A stretch of 64,000 nucleotides of DNA from assembly GCF_900111605.1 (NCBI RefSeq), contig NZ_FOIA01000003.1:62001-126000 (forward strand), in the 5' to 3' direction. Position numbers and translations under genes: made by a program. The notes below the pieces were generated by a model. The model saw only the letters and a program-made list of their open reading frames with translations, had not been told where the DNA came from and did not search any database. The DNA comes from Nitrosomonas marina. GTDB lineage: Bacteria; Pseudomonadota; Gammaproteobacteria; Burkholderiales; Nitrosomonadaceae. Of this stretch, positions 16,876-26,450 are shown piece by piece (position 1 is the first letter of the stretch; each line of letters starts with the position of its first letter).

Positions 16876-18078
16876 ATGTTTGCTGATCGTGTTTTATCGG
16901 GGATGCGTCCAACAGGTAATTTGCATTTGGGGCATTATCATGGTGTATTAAAAAACTGGGTTGAATTGCAGCAAAAGTATGAGTGCCTGTTTTTCGTGGC
17001 CGACTGGCATGCGTTGACAACTCATTACGACTCCCCCGAAATTATTGAAAAGAATGCTATTGATATGGTGATAGATTGGCTCGCAGCTGGTGTTGATCCA
17101 TCGAAGGCAGTTCTGTTCATTCAATCAAAAGTACCGGCACATGCTGAATTGTTTCTATTGCTGTCAATGATGACGCCACTGGGCTGGCTGGAGCGCGTGC
17201 CTACATACAAAGATCAGCAGGAAAAATTGACTGAAAAGGATCTGAGCACTTATGGCTTTCTCGGATACCCATTGCTGCAAAGCGCGGATATTCTGATTTA
17301 TCGTGCAAACCGTGTGCCGGTAGGCGAAGATCAGGCGCCTCATATTGAGTTTACACGAGAAATTTGCCGCCGGTTTAATCATCTCTATGGCAAGCAATCA
17401 GGTTTTGAAGAAAAAGCCGAAGCGGCAATTAAAAAGCTGGGATCAAAAAAATCAAAGTTGTATAGAGAACTGCGCAACCGGTACCAGGAGCAAGGCATTG
17501 AAAGTGCTCTGGAAGAGGGCAAGTCATTGCTGAATACCCAGCAGAATCTGAGTATGGGGGACAAGGAACGTTTGTTTGGATATCTTGAAGGTGGCGGCAA
17601 AATGATTCTATGCGAGCCTGAGACGTTATTGACAAAAGCCTCGCGTATGCCTGGACTAGATGGCCAGAAAATGTCCAAGTCGTATAACAATACGATTAGT
17701 CTGCGAGAGGATCCGGAAAGTATACGAAAAAAAATTCGTACCATGCCAACCGATCCGGCGCGTGTGCGGCGGTCTGATCCGGGTAATCCTGCAGTCTGCC
17801 CGGTCTGGCAGTTTCACTTGATTTATTCGAATGACGAGACATGCAAATGGGTTCAACATGGTTGTACCAGCGCAGAAATCGGGTGTCTTGACTGTAAGGG
17901 TCCGGTGATTGAAAAAGTGCTGGCGGAACTGGAGCCCATGCGAGAACGTGCCCGCATTTATGAGGAAGACCCCGTGCTGGTTCGCAATATTATTGCCGAT
18001 GGTTGTGAAAAAGCAAATCAGCTTGCAGAAGACACGATGCGTGATATTCGCTCGGCCATCGGGCTGAATTATTCCTGA
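16876..18078 (+). CDS. trpS: Tryptophanyl-tRNA synthetase
   Basis: 400 residues, longer than the ~334 of E. coli TrpS; the extra length lies in an insertion around residues 175-245 (charged, helical: KKLGSKKSKLYRELRNRY), a variant seen in several proteobacteria. Class I signatures are present: GMRPTGNLHLGHYHG (HIGH-type motif) and GQKMSKSYNNT (KMSKS). Other TrpS features are VADWHALTTHY, PLLQSADILIYRANRVPVGEDQ and HIEFTREICRRFN. A Cys-rich patch CKWVQHGCTSAEIGCLDC near residue 330 is consistent with this subgroup. The enzyme charges tRNA-Trp in the cytoplasm. scpA follows after 14 bp. Confidence 0.95.
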   Translation: MFADRVLSGMRPTGNLHLGHYHGVLKNWVELQQKYECLFFVADWHALTTHYDSPEIIEKNAIDMVIDWLAAGVDPSKAVLFIQSKVPAHAELFLLLSMMTPLGWLERVPTYKDQQEKLTEKDLSTYGFLGYPLLQSADILIYRANRVPVGEDQAPHIEFTREICRRFNHLYGKQSGFEEKAEAAIKKLGSKKSKLYRELRNRYQEQGIESALEEGKSLLNTQQNLSMGDKERLFGYLEGGGKMILCEPETLLTKASRMPGLDGQKMSKSYNNTISLREDPESIRKKIRTMPTDPARVRRSDPGNPAVCPVWQFHLIYSNDETCKWVQHGCTSAEIGCLDCKGPVIEKVLAELEPMRERARIYEEDPVLVRNIIADGCEKANQLAEDTMRDIRSAIGLNYS

Positions 18079-18092
18079 AGTTGTAATAAGTC

Positions 18093-18917
18093 ATGACTTC
18101 AGCAGCGGATTCGGTAACCCATGCGTCCTTGAATCAATCCGGACCAGAGCCTATTGCAACGATCTGCGGCGAGCCTTTGATGGAACTTCCGCGGGATTTA
18201 TACATTCCGCCCGATGCGTTGAAAGTGTTTTTGGATACATTTCAGGGACCGCTCGACCTGCTGCTTTATCTGATTCGCAAACATAATCTTGATATTCTTG
18301 ATATACCGATGGTGCAATTAACACAGCAGTATATGGCATATGTTGAGTTGATGGAGGTGGAACAGCTTGAACTGGCTGCGGAATATCTACTGATGACAGC
18401 TTTGTTGATCGAAATAAAATCGCGTATGTTACTGCCGGTTCCGGTTAGCGAAGATGACGAAGATGTCGATCCGCGAGCTGAACTGGTTGAACGGTTGCTG
18501 AAGTATGAACAAATCAAATTGGCGGCAGTACGTTTAAATGAATTGCCCTTGGCGGGTCGTGATTTTTCAACTGTGCAGATCTGGATGGACGAGTGTGTTC
18601 CCGATCAACTGCCTGGTGTCTCTGTCGATGATCTTCGCCAGGTCTGGCTGACACTGCTGGCGAGAGCCCACATCAATAAGCATCATCGAGTTATCCGCGA
18701 GAAGCTTTCAGTAAGAGCCTATATGAGTCAGGTCCTTAGAGATCTGCGGCAGCGCGGACAAACGGCGTTTTATGATTTGTTCAGTCCGGCAGCAACTGTC
18801 GCTGAAGTAATTGTGACTTTCCTTGCAATACTTGAGCTTGCCAAGGAAATGCTGGTTGAAATAACGCAACCTGATACCCTTGGAGCTATTTATGTCAGAT
18901 CGGCCGATTCAATTTAA
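18093..18917 (+). CDS. scpA: Segregation and condensation protein A
   Basis: 274 residues. The kleisin N-terminal signature VFLDTFQGPLDLLLYLIRKHNLDILDIPMVQLTQQY is split here as FQGPLDLLLYLIRKHN and LDIPMVQLTQQYMAY, followed by EYLLMTALLIEIKSRMLLP. The C-terminal winged-helix region includes FYDLFSPAATVAEVIVTFLAILELAKE. ScpA bridges SMC heads and recruits ScpB for chromosome condensation and segregation. The first ~35 residues are a non-conserved polar extension. It overlaps scpB by 26 bp, as is common for this pair. Confidence 0.93.
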   Translation: MTSAADSVTHASLNQSGPEPIATICGEPLMELPRDLYIPPDALKVFLDTFQGPLDLLLYLIRKHNLDILDIPMVQLTQQYMAYVELMEVEQLELAAEYLLMTALLIEIKSRMLLPVPVSEDDEDVDPRAELVERLLKYEQIKLAAVRLNELPLAGRDFSTVQIWMDECVPDQLPGVSVDDLRQVWLTLLARAHINKHHRVIREKLSVRAYMSQVLRDLRQRGQTAFYDLFSPAATVAEVIVTFLAILELAKEMLVEITQPDTLGAIYVRSADSI

Positions 18918-19545
18918 TCGTTCTGATCCCGATGATGGTAAACCGGTTGTATCTGCATCGAATGCCTTGATGCCACAACAGATCAAGCAGGTGATTGAGA
19001 CAGCTCTGCTTGCTGCGCAAGAGCCCCTGTCAACAGCCATGCTGAGAAAACTGTTCGATAGCCAGGTTGAATCGAAACAAATAAGCAGCTATCTAGAGGA
19101 GATACGCAAAGACTGGACAGACAAAGGTATCGAGCTGGTGCGTGTTGCCAGTGGGTGGCGGTTCCAGGTTAAAGCGGAGATGCAGCCTTTTCTGAATCGT
19201 TTGAATCCGCCCAAAACGCCCCGCTATTCCCGTGCAGTAATGGAGACGCTAGCAATTATTGCTTATTATCAGCCGGTTACGCGTGGCGACATCGAAGAAA
19301 TCAGAGGGATCAGTGTCTCATCATCCATCCTGAAGACATTGACGGCGCGCGGCTGGGTTGATCAAGTCGGCCATCGGAACGTGCCCGGTAAGCCGGCGTT
19401 ACTTGCAACTACACAACAGTTTCTGAATGATCTGGGTATACGTGCCCTTGAGGAACTTCCACCGCTAGAGGAGCTCGGAACGTTGATCGATACAGAAGTG
19501 AATGGCATAGAAGAATCAGAAGTGGAATCTTCAACGAATGAATAA
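18892..19545 (+). CDS. scpB: Segregation and condensation protein B
   Basis: The start is placed at the ATG at 18892, preceded by GGAGC with 6-bp spacing, inside the 3' end of scpA. The product is 217 residues. It has the two winged-helix domains of ScpB: QIKQVIETALLAAQEPLSTAML, GIELVRVASGWRFQVK, then PPKTPRYSRAVMETLAIIAYYQPVTRGDIEEIRG and LKTLTARGWVDQVGHRNVPGKPALLATTQQFLNDLG. ScpB dimers regulate the SMC-ScpA ring. A short acidic tail ends the protein. Confidence 0.94.
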   Translation: MSDRPIQFNRSDPDDGKPVVSASNALMPQQIKQVIETALLAAQEPLSTAMLRKLFDSQVESKQISSYLEEIRKDWTDKGIELVRVASGWRFQVKAEMQPFLNRLNPPKTPRYSRAVMETLAIIAYYQPVTRGDIEEIRGISVSSSILKTLTARGWVDQVGHRNVPGKPALLATTQQFLNDLGIRALEELPPLEELGTLIDTEVNGIEESEVESSTNE

Positions 19546-19701
19546 CACCCGCCTGAATAACTTTAGGATTCGTACTTGTCAAGCAGGTCTGGAATGCCTT
19601 TTAGTATCGTCTGAGATTGTTTGATACAAAAATATTGATACATGATGACATGTGTTAAGAATTAATGATTCCGCTGGCTCTGCATAAAATAGCGTCCAGT
19701 T

Positions 19702-20544
19702 TTACACTGCAGTACTGGTGTTTTTCGCATTGCGATGATTATCAATCAGCGCCTGGCTCAAGTGAGGCTGGATGACCTGCAGCAGCTGTGCAAACACTTT
19801 AGGATTGCCCGCGAGGATCTGACCGCTTTCCAGGTAGGAATCATTACCTTCCAGATCGCCAACTAATCCACCGGCTTCCTGTATCAACAGACAACCTGCG
19901 GCCATATCCCAAGGAGCCAATCCGATTTCCCAGAAACCATCGTAACGACCAGCGGCCACGTAAGACAGATCCAGTGATGCCGAGCCTGGACGGCGAATAC
20001 CCGCAACACGTGGAATAATATCTTTAAACATTTTTAGATAGGCTTCTAAATGTGTCAGATCTCTGAATGGAATGCCAGTGCCGATCAAACAGTCTTCAAG
20101 GCGTGTACGCTTACTGACACGTAAACGTTGATTATTCAGATACGCGCCGCCGCCCCTGCTGGCAGTAAACAGTTCATTATTATTCGGGTTATATACAACT
20201 GCTTTATTGAGTAAACCTTTATGTTTTAATGCAATTGAAACCGCATACTGAGGTAAACCGTGCAGAAAATTTGTGGTGCCGTCCAGTGGATCTATGATCC
20301 ACTGGTATTCGGCTTGCGCCATAGCTCCACGTGCGCCGCTTTCCTCAGCAAGAATGGCATGACTCGGGTACGCATCATGTAGGATCTTAATGATGGCCTC
20401 CTCAGCAGCACCATCGACCTCGCTGACATAATCGCTCCGGGATTTTTTGGAAATATTCAATAAATCCAGGTTTCTGGAAGCCTGGTTAATGATATCACCA
20501 GCTCGTCGTGCGGCTTTGATTGCAATATTCAACATTGGATGCAT
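19702..20544 (-). CDS. suhB: Inositol-1-monophosphatase family protein
   Basis: The ATG at 20544 is chosen because the protein then starts [20 protein letters not shown], like E. coli SuhB; the frame stays open eight codons further. 280 residues. Metal and substrate motifs: [32 protein letters not shown], and [26 protein letters not shown]. SuhB hydrolyses inositol-1-phosphate and also acts in ribosomal RNA antitermination in E. coli. It is monocistronic here, convergent with scpB. Confidence 0.93.
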   Translation of the reverse strand: MHPMLNIAIKAARRAGDIINQASRNLDLLNISKKSRSDYVSEVDGAAEEAIIKILHDAYPSHAILAEESGARGAMAQAEYQWIIDPLDGTTNFLHGLPQYAVSIALKHKGLLNKAVVYNPNNNELFTASRGGGAYLNNQRLRVSKRTRLEDCLIGTGIPFRDLTHLEAYLKMFKDIIPRVAGIRRPGSASLDLSYVAAGRYDGFWEIGLAPWDMAAGCLLIQEAGGLVGDLEGNDSYLESGQILAGNPKVFAQLLQVIQPHLSQALIDNHRNAKNTSTAV

Positions 20545-20815
20545 GGTATTTCTAATTTTATTGTTCAAGAATAACCTGACATTTTAATATGAATCAGCAG
20601 TGATCAGGCAGAAAAGTGTAAAGACTGCCGCGCTGAAATTGAATGGCTATGCATACCTGATTACTCCAGTTTGACCAGCAAATATCGATGAATACTTAAT
20701 TTCTGATCGTTTTATCCGTAGATAAGAAAAACAAACCTGTCTTGACCGGCCGTGATCAGGCTGAGCCAGATATATGAAAACTCAAGAATTATTCGAAATT
20801 GTCTGAGGGATACGT

Positions 20816-21856
20816 ATGAACATAGTCGAACTGCTCGCATTTGTAGTTAAAAACAAGGCTTCTGATTTGCATTTGTCCGCCGGAATGCCGCCAATGATTC
20901 GCGTGCACGGTGAAGTCAAACGAATCAACTTGCCAGAGATGGAGCACAAAGAAGTTCATAGCATGATATATGACATCATGAATGACGCTCAGCGTAAATA
21001 TTATGAAGAAAATCTCGAGTGTGATTTTTCATTTGAAGTGCCAAATCTTGCCCGTTTTCGTGTTAACGCTTTCAATACCCAGCGCGGTGCTGCGGCGGTC
21101 ATGCGGACTATTCCATCCAAGGTGCTAACGCTTGAAGAATTAAATGCCCCCAAGATTTTTACAGAAATTGCTCAGCAACCCCGGGGTGTTGTTCTTGTTA
21201 CCGGGCCTACAGGTTCTGGTAAATCGACAACGCTGGCGGCAATGATTAATCATATTAACGAAAGTGATTTCGGACACATTCTCACCCTTGAAGATCCCAT
21301 AGAGTTTGTTCACGAGAGTAAAAAATGCCTGATTAATCAGCGTGAAGTCGGTCGTGACACACACAGTTTCGAGAATGCATTGCGTTCTGCCTTGCGCGAG
21401 GATCCGGATATTATTTTGGTGGGTGAATTGCGTGACCTGGAAACAATACGGCTGGCCATGACTGCAGCCGAAACCGGTCATTTGGTCTTCGGTACGCTTC
21501 ATACCAGTTCTGCTGCAAAAACCATTGACCGTATTATTGATGTGTTTCCGGCAGAAGAAAAAGATATGATCCGTGCCATGTTGTCAGAGTCGTTAAGAGC
21601 AGTGATATCCCAGACATTGCTTAAAACTAAGGACGGTAACGGGCGCGTGGCCGCGCATGAAATTATGATTGGCACCCCCGCAATTCGTAACCTGATTCGC
21701 GAAGCTAAGGTTGCACAAATGTATTCAGCAATACAGACCGGGCAGAGTGTGGGTATGCAAACACTGGATCAGAATCTGACCGACCTGGTCAGACGCAATG
21801 TCGTGACAATGACGGAAGCGCGTATCAAAGCAGCAAATAAAGATAATTTCAGATAA
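20816..21856 (+). CDS. pilT: Type IV pilus retraction ATPase PilT
   Basis: 346 residues, the usual PilT length. Features in order: N-terminal PAS-like part with KNKASDLHLSAGMPPMIRVHGEV, Walker A GPTGSGKSTTLAAMI (residues ~129-143), Asp box ILTLEDPIEFVH, Walker B DPDIILVGELRDLETIRLA, His box TAAETGHLVFGTLHTSSAAKTIDRIIDVFPA, and the AIRNLIRE retraction motif. It is a hexameric cytoplasmic ATPase powering pilus retraction (twitching, DNA uptake). pilU follows 22 bp later, and comEC further downstream supports natural transformation. Confidence 0.97.
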   Translation: MNIVELLAFVVKNKASDLHLSAGMPPMIRVHGEVKRINLPEMEHKEVHSMIYDIMNDAQRKYYEENLECDFSFEVPNLARFRVNAFNTQRGAAAVMRTIPSKVLTLEELNAPKIFTEIAQQPRGVVLVTGPTGSGKSTTLAAMINHINESDFGHILTLEDPIEFVHESKKCLINQREVGRDTHSFENALRSALREDPDIILVGELRDLETIRLAMTAAETGHLVFGTLHTSSAAKTIDRIIDVFPAEEKDMIRAMLSESLRAVISQTLLKTKDGNGRVAAHEIMIGTPAIRNLIREAKVAQMYSAIQTGQSVGMQTLDQNLTDLVRRNVVTMTEARIKAANKDNFR

Positions 21857-21878
21857 ATCCGGAAATTCAGGAATAAAA

Positions 21879-23018
21879 ATGGACAAAGCACAAGCTACAA
21901 AATTTATGCATGATCTGTTGCGTTTGATGCTCAGTAAAAAAGCATCGGATTTGTTCATCACCGCGGGTTTTCCCCCTGCGATAAAAGTTGATGGAAAAAT
22001 GACACCGGTTTCACAACAGCCACTTACAACACAGCATACCGAGGCACTAGCGCACGCTATTATGAATGATAAACAGGCTGCTGAGTTTGAGCAGACCAGG
22101 GAATGCAATTTTGCTATTAATCCTGCTGGTATCGGACGTTTTCGCGTTAATACGTTTGTTCAACAGCAAAGAGTGGGGTTGGTATTACGTACGATTACAA
22201 CGAAAATTCCCGACTTTGATGAACTGGGGTTACCGCCTGTGCTCAAGGAAGTGGTAATGAGTAAAAGAGGCCTGGTAATTTTTGTCGGTGGTACCGGTTC
22301 TGGTAAGTCCACGTCGATGGCGGCATTAATCGGTCACCGTAACAAGAACACTTATGGACACATTATAACTATTGAGGACCCGGTGGAATATGTCCACGAA
22401 CATATTAACTGCGTGATCACGCAACGTGAAGTGGGTGTTGATACAGAATCCTGGGAGGCGGCGTTAAAAAATACACTGCGGCAGGCACCGGATGTTATCT
22501 TAATTGGCGAGATCCGTGACAGGGAAACCATGGAACATGCGATAGCATTTGCTGAGACAGGTCATTTATGTATGGGCACGTTGCATGCTAACAGTGCCAA
22601 TCAGGCGCTTGACCGAATTATTAACTTTTTTCCTGAAGAGCGCCGAGCGCAGTTGCTGATGGATCTGTCGCTCAACCTGCGCGGTCTGATTGCCCAGCGC
22701 CTGATTCCTAAAAAAGATGGAAAAGGGCGAGCGGCTGCCATTGAAATCATGTTAAATTCTCCATTGATTTCTGATCTGATTTTTAAAGGTGATGTGCATG
22801 AAATCAAGGAGATAATGAAGAAATCACGCGAACTGGGAATGCAGACATTTGATATGGCGCTGTTTGAGTTATTTGAAAACGGTTTGATCAGTTATGAAGA
22901 TGCTTTAAGAAATGCCGATTCTATGAATGAATTGCGTCTACAAATCAAACTGAAAGGAAAGGATGCCAGAAATACCGATTTGACGGCGGGTATAGCCCAT
23001 TTAGCCATACAGGAATAA
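21879..23018 (+). CDS. pilU: PilT-dependent retraction ATPase PilU
   Basis: 379 residues, related to PilT but with PilU features: KKASDLFITAGFPPAIKVDGKM, a Walker A GGTGSGKSTSMAALIGHRN (with G-G instead of G-P), ITIEDPVEYVHEH, PDVILIGEIRDRETMEHA, AFAETGHLCMGTLHANSANQALDRIINFFPEERR. It also has a longer C-terminal tail ending in a polar segment. It works with PilT to increase retraction force. Transcription with pilT is likely, since the spacing is 22 bp. The next gene starts 8 bp after the stop. Confidence 0.96.
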   Translation: MDKAQATKFMHDLLRLMLSKKASDLFITAGFPPAIKVDGKMTPVSQQPLTTQHTEALAHAIMNDKQAAEFEQTRECNFAINPAGIGRFRVNTFVQQQRVGLVLRTITTKIPDFDELGLPPVLKEVVMSKRGLVIFVGGTGSGKSTSMAALIGHRNKNTYGHIITIEDPVEYVHEHINCVITQREVGVDTESWEAALKNTLRQAPDVILIGEIRDRETMEHAIAFAETGHLCMGTLHANSANQALDRIINFFPEERRAQLLMDLSLNLRGLIAQRLIPKKDGKGRAAAIEIMLNSPLISDLIFKGDVHEIKEIMKKSRELGMQTFDMALFELFENGLISYEDALRNADSMNELRLQIKLKGKDARNTDLTAGIAHLAIQE

Positions 23019-23025
23019 CCGGTGG

Positions 23026-23763
23026 TTGCTCGGTGTTGCAAACAGCCTTAGTATTGCATTTATGCAAACTGAGTGGCATTACACTAGGAATCCCGATGAT
23101 TTTGTGGCAGAGCAGGGCGGCAGTTATGCATTTGTACTGGGCATCGTTCTCGATGATCTTGCGTCCAGTGAAATATACAAATGGTTTCTCGCCGCCCTTT
23201 TATATGGAGCGCGTATATCCGAGAAAATAGCTACAAACACATGGCAGGTGTTTAACAGTCACCAGGTTACGTCGCCCGTAAGAGTGCTTGCTACAGGCTG
23301 GGATGGTCTGGTTGACCTGTTGGACAAAGGTGGATACGGTCGCTACGACTTTAAAACAGCAACAAAATTATTGTCCGTTAACTTTACGTTGCAAAATGAA
23401 TATGCCGGTGATTTAAATCGATTACACCAGCTGGCAACAGGACCGCGGAATCTGGAAGAACGTATCATGGCATTGGGCAAGGGCATAGGTAAGGTTACAA
23501 CGCAGATTTTTTTACGTGAGTTGCGCGGGCGCTGGTGCAAAGCCATGCCACCTTTGTCACCATTGGCTTTGCGTGCAGCAAGGAAACTTGGATATTTGTC
23601 TGCTGATGTTAATGCTGATTTAGAAGCCGTAACCCGGTTACAGAGATTATGGAAGGAAAATAAGCAAACTGCCGGTGAATTTGTGCATTTCGAATCAGCA
23701 CTGGTACGTTATGGATTGTATTTGAGGCATCAGGACAAAAGGTCGCATACCAAAGCGTTATGA
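23026..23763 (+). CDS. Helix-hairpin-helix (endonuclease III-like) protein of unknown function
   Basis: 245 residues from a TTG at 23026, or 233 from the ATG at 23062 (MQTEWHYTRNPDD). The sequence suggests an HhH-GPD-type DNA-binding fold: LDDLASSEIYKWFLAALLYGARISEKIATNTWQVF resembles the first helices of base-excision glycosylases, and ALGKGIGKVTTQIFLRELRGRW looks like the helix-hairpin-helix. I do not see the catalytic Asp in its usual position after the hairpin, nor a Cys cluster, so enzymatic activity is doubtful. The gene lies 8 bp after pilU. I cannot name it. Confidence 0.55.
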   Translation: MLGVANSLSIAFMQTEWHYTRNPDDFVAEQGGSYAFVLGIVLDDLASSEIYKWFLAALLYGARISEKIATNTWQVFNSHQVTSPVRVLATGWDGLVDLLDKGGYGRYDFKTATKLLSVNFTLQNEYAGDLNRLHQLATGPRNLEERIMALGKGIGKVTTQIFLRELRGRWCKAMPPLSPLALRAARKLGYLSADVNADLEAVTRLQRLWKENKQTAGEFVHFESALVRYGLYLRHQDKRSHTKAL

Positions 23764-23863
23764 GCAGAAGCAGCTGAAACTAAAATTATCCTGGTAGCTG
23801 GATTACTTGATTCTGCCCAATGAACCCTTATGTAGTAATTATGTCAGATTGATAAATTGCTAT

Positions 23864-24661
23864 ATGACAAGTATACGCTCTAACCCAATTCGCAAGCCGG
23901 CTGTGGCTGGCCTTTTTTATCCGGATGATGCGCACAGGTTATCTCAGGATATTCGGGTATTGATAAACAGCGCCCGGAAATATGACCTGACACCAAAAGC
24001 GTTGATTGTGCCACATGCTGGTTATATCTATTCTGGAGCAGTTGCAGCAACAGCCTACCGAACATTACTTGCTGTGGCTGAATCCATTAAACGTGTTGTG
24101 TTGCTGGGTCCCTCGCACCGTGTAGTATTGCATGGCCTGGCGTTACCCGGTGTAGCGTGCTTTGATACGCCATTAGGGTCCGTACATGTAGATATTGAAT
24201 CGGCCCGGGCTATTTCGGATTTGTCACAGGTGATCATTAGTACCGATGCGCATTTGCTTGAGCACTCGCTTGAAGTGCAATTGCCATTTCTGCAGCAAGT
24301 GCTTACAGAATTTAAATTACTGCCTCTTGCCGTTGGAGTAGCTTCCGCTGAAGATGTTGCCGAAGTGCTTGATAAAGTTTGGGGTAACGACGAGACGTTG
24401 ATCATAGTCAGTTCGGATCTTTCGCATTATTTGCCTTACCCAGTGGCGCAAAAAGTGGATAAAACGACCGTGCAAACGATTTTGCAACTGAGGCAACCGA
24501 TCTCACATGAGCAGGCCTGTGGTGCTACGCCTGTGAGTGGCCTGATTGCGGTTGCCCGTAGGCGCCATTTAAAACCACATCTGCTTGATTTACGAAATTC
24601 GGGTGATACTGCCGGTTCACGTGAGCAAGTAGTAGGTTATGCGGCGATTGCGTTTTGTTAA
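23864..24661 (+). CDS. amrB: AmmeMemoRadiSam system protein B (MEMO1 family)
   Basis: The start is placed at the ATG at 23864 (MTSIRSNPIRKPAVAGLFYP); 265 residues. Family landmarks: RKPAVAGLFYPDDAHRL, ALIVPHAGYIYSGAVAATAYRTL, VVLLGPSHRV, DAHLLEHSLEVQLPFLQ and VSSDLSHYLPY. The conserved His and Asp residues form a dioxygenase-like (LigB) fold; human MEMO1 is a homologue. In bacteria the gene is found with AMMECR1 and a radical SAM gene, as here. The biochemical role of the system is unknown. Confidence 0.92.
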   Translation: MTSIRSNPIRKPAVAGLFYPDDAHRLSQDIRVLINSARKYDLTPKALIVPHAGYIYSGAVAATAYRTLLAVAESIKRVVLLGPSHRVVLHGLALPGVACFDTPLGSVHVDIESARAISDLSQVIISTDAHLLEHSLEVQLPFLQQVLTEFKLLPLAVGVASAEDVAEVLDKVWGNDETLIIVSSDLSHYLPYPVAQKVDKTTVQTILQLRQPISHEQACGATPVSGLIAVARRRHLKPHLLDLRNSGDTAGSREQVVGYAAIAFC

Positions 24662-24683
24662 AATTGACGGATAATTGAACGGA

Positions 24684-25283
24684 ATGTATTCGAATTCAAA
24701 TCATAGCGATCAGGGTCAGGTATTGTTGTCATTAGCTCGGACAGCAATTGCAGATGCGCTGCAGATTGACACCACGGATACTGGTGCTTTTGATACTACG
24801 GCTGAATGGTTGGTGGAGCCGGGTGCAACTTTTATTACATTGACGCAACAACAACGTTTGCGTGGTTGTATCGGCTCTTTGCAGGCCTGCCAGCCACTAT
24901 TTGAGAATGTACGCAGTAATGCTATTGCAGCCGCATTCTATGACAACCGGTTTTTACCTGTGACAACATGTGAATTTGCATCAATCATCGTGGAAGTGTC
25001 GTTGCTGTCTGAATTACATCCACTCTCGTTTTACAGTGAAAAAGATGCTTTATCACAATTACGTCCTGGTATTGACGGTGTAATGCTGTCTTTCGGTGCA
25101 CATCACAGCACTTTTTTACCGCAAGTCTGGGAAGATCTGCCGCAGCCGCGTGAATTTTTGGCACAGTTAAAACTCAAAGCTGGAATAGATGCCGACTTTT
25201 GGGATGATACGATCTGCTTATCGCGGTATACCGTTCAAAAATGGCGCGAAACGGATTTTATAGAGGAAAGAAGCAATGGATGA
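24684..25283 (+). CDS. amrA: AmmeMemoRadiSam system protein A (AMMECR1 family)
   Basis: The ATG at 24684 is preferred over a TTG three codons earlier; 199 residues. The AMMECR1 core is clear: GATFITLTQQQRLRGCIGSLQACQPLFENVRSNAIAAAF contains the invariant LRGCIGS motif, followed by VEVSLLSELHPL, LRPGIDGVMLSFG and STFLPQVWEDLPQPREFL. Structures of this family resemble nucleotidyl/acyl-binding folds, but no activity is established. Its 3' end overlaps the radical SAM gene by 8 bp, indicating one operon with amrB. Confidence 0.92.
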   Translation: MYSNSNHSDQGQVLLSLARTAIADALQIDTTDTGAFDTTAEWLVEPGATFITLTQQQRLRGCIGSLQACQPLFENVRSNAIAAAFYDNRFLPVTTCEFASIIVEVSLLSELHPLSFYSEKDALSQLRPGIDGVMLSFGAHHSTFLPQVWEDLPQPREFLAQLKLKAGIDADFWDDTICLSRYTVQKWRETDFIEERSNG

Positions 25284-26427
25284 ACCGATTAGTGCCGAAG
25301 CACGATATCCGGCAAAGTACTGGCATTTTCTGGAAGATGGTCGTATACAGTGTGACTTGTGTCCGCGTGACTGTAAATTGCACGAAGGTCAGCGTGGTGC
25401 GTGTTTTGTGCGGGGCCGGAGCGGAAATACCATGGTGCTGACTACTTATGGACGATCCTCAGGTTTTTGTATAGACCCAATAGAAAAAAAGCCGCTTAAT
25501 CATTTTTATCCGGGCAGCAGTGTACTGTCATTCGGCACAGCGGGGTGCAATCTGGCGTGTAAATTCTGCCAGAACTGGGATATCTCCAAATCTCGTAGTT
25601 TTGACAAGCTTGCAGCTCAGGCAGCTCCGGAGGAAATCGCTGATGTGGCGGCTGCGCTTGGCTGTAAAAGCATCGCATTTACCTACAACGATCCTGTGAT
25701 TTTTGCGGAATATGCGATGGATGTGGCGGATGCCTGCCATGCAAAAGGAATTAAAGCGGTTGCAGTAACGGCGGGTTATATCCATCCCAACCCTCGCCGC
25801 GAATTTTTTGCCAGAATGGATGCTGCGAATATCGACTTGAAAGCGTTTACCGAAGAATTTTATGTCAAGCAGACTGGCGCACATCTGCAGCCTGTGCTTG
25901 ATACATTAAAATATCTGAAACAAGAAACTGAAGTCTGGTTTGAGCTGACAACATTATTGATACCCAAACTAAACGACTCGGCGAACGAAGTCGAGGCCAT
26001 GTGTACCTGGATAGTCAGGGAGCTTGGCGGTGATGTGCCCTTGCATTTCAGTGCCTTTCACCCGGATTATAAAATGACTGAGACTCCATCCACGCCGGTT
26101 TCAACATTGATTCAGGCGCGTCAAATTGCACTTGATGCAGGTTTGCACTATGTTTATACAGGAAACGTGCACTACCGTGCGGGTGATACGACGTATTGTC
26201 CATCTTGCGGCAGCGAAATAATTGTACGTGACTGGTATGAGATTGAACACTACCACCTAAACGATCAAGGGTGCTGTTCACATTGCGGTGAGCAGATTGC
26301 TGGTAACTTTGAACACTTTAGCGGCAGTTTTGGGCGAAATCGCATTCCAGTCGATATACATTCCAGAATTCGTTCCCATTCCCAGGGGAATAACGACGTG
26401 CATCACAAGTCGCTTAGTTCTAGCTAA
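25276..26427 (+). CDS. amrS: AmmeMemoRadiSam system radical SAM enzyme
   Basis: 383 residues, similar to PflA-type activases. The radical SAM cluster motif is CNLACKFC (in TAGCNLACKFCQNWDISKS, residues ~90-110). It has an additional N-terminal Cys set CDLCPRDCKLHEGQRGACF and a C-terminal zinc-ribbon-like CPSCGSEII...CCSHCGEQI. SAM-binding regions include FTYNDPVIFAEYAMDV and VAVTAGYIHPNP. By homology it generates a 5'-deoxyadenosyl radical; the substrate may be the MEMO or AMMECR1 partner. It overlaps amrA by 8 bp. Confidence 0.93.
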   Translation: MDEPISAEARYPAKYWHFLEDGRIQCDLCPRDCKLHEGQRGACFVRGRSGNTMVLTTYGRSSGFCIDPIEKKPLNHFYPGSSVLSFGTAGCNLACKFCQNWDISKSRSFDKLAAQAAPEEIADVAAALGCKSIAFTYNDPVIFAEYAMDVADACHAKGIKAVAVTAGYIHPNPRREFFARMDAANIDLKAFTEEFYVKQTGAHLQPVLDTLKYLKQETEVWFELTTLLIPKLNDSANEVEAMCTWIVRELGGDVPLHFSAFHPDYKMTETPSTPVSTLIQARQIALDAGLHYVYTGNVHYRAGDTTYCPSCGSEIIVRDWYEIEHYHLNDQGCCSHCGEQIAGNFEHFSGSFGRNRIPVDIHSRIRSHSQGNNDVHHKSLSSS

Positions 26428-26450
26428 CAGCTGTAACAAATACTCAGCCA

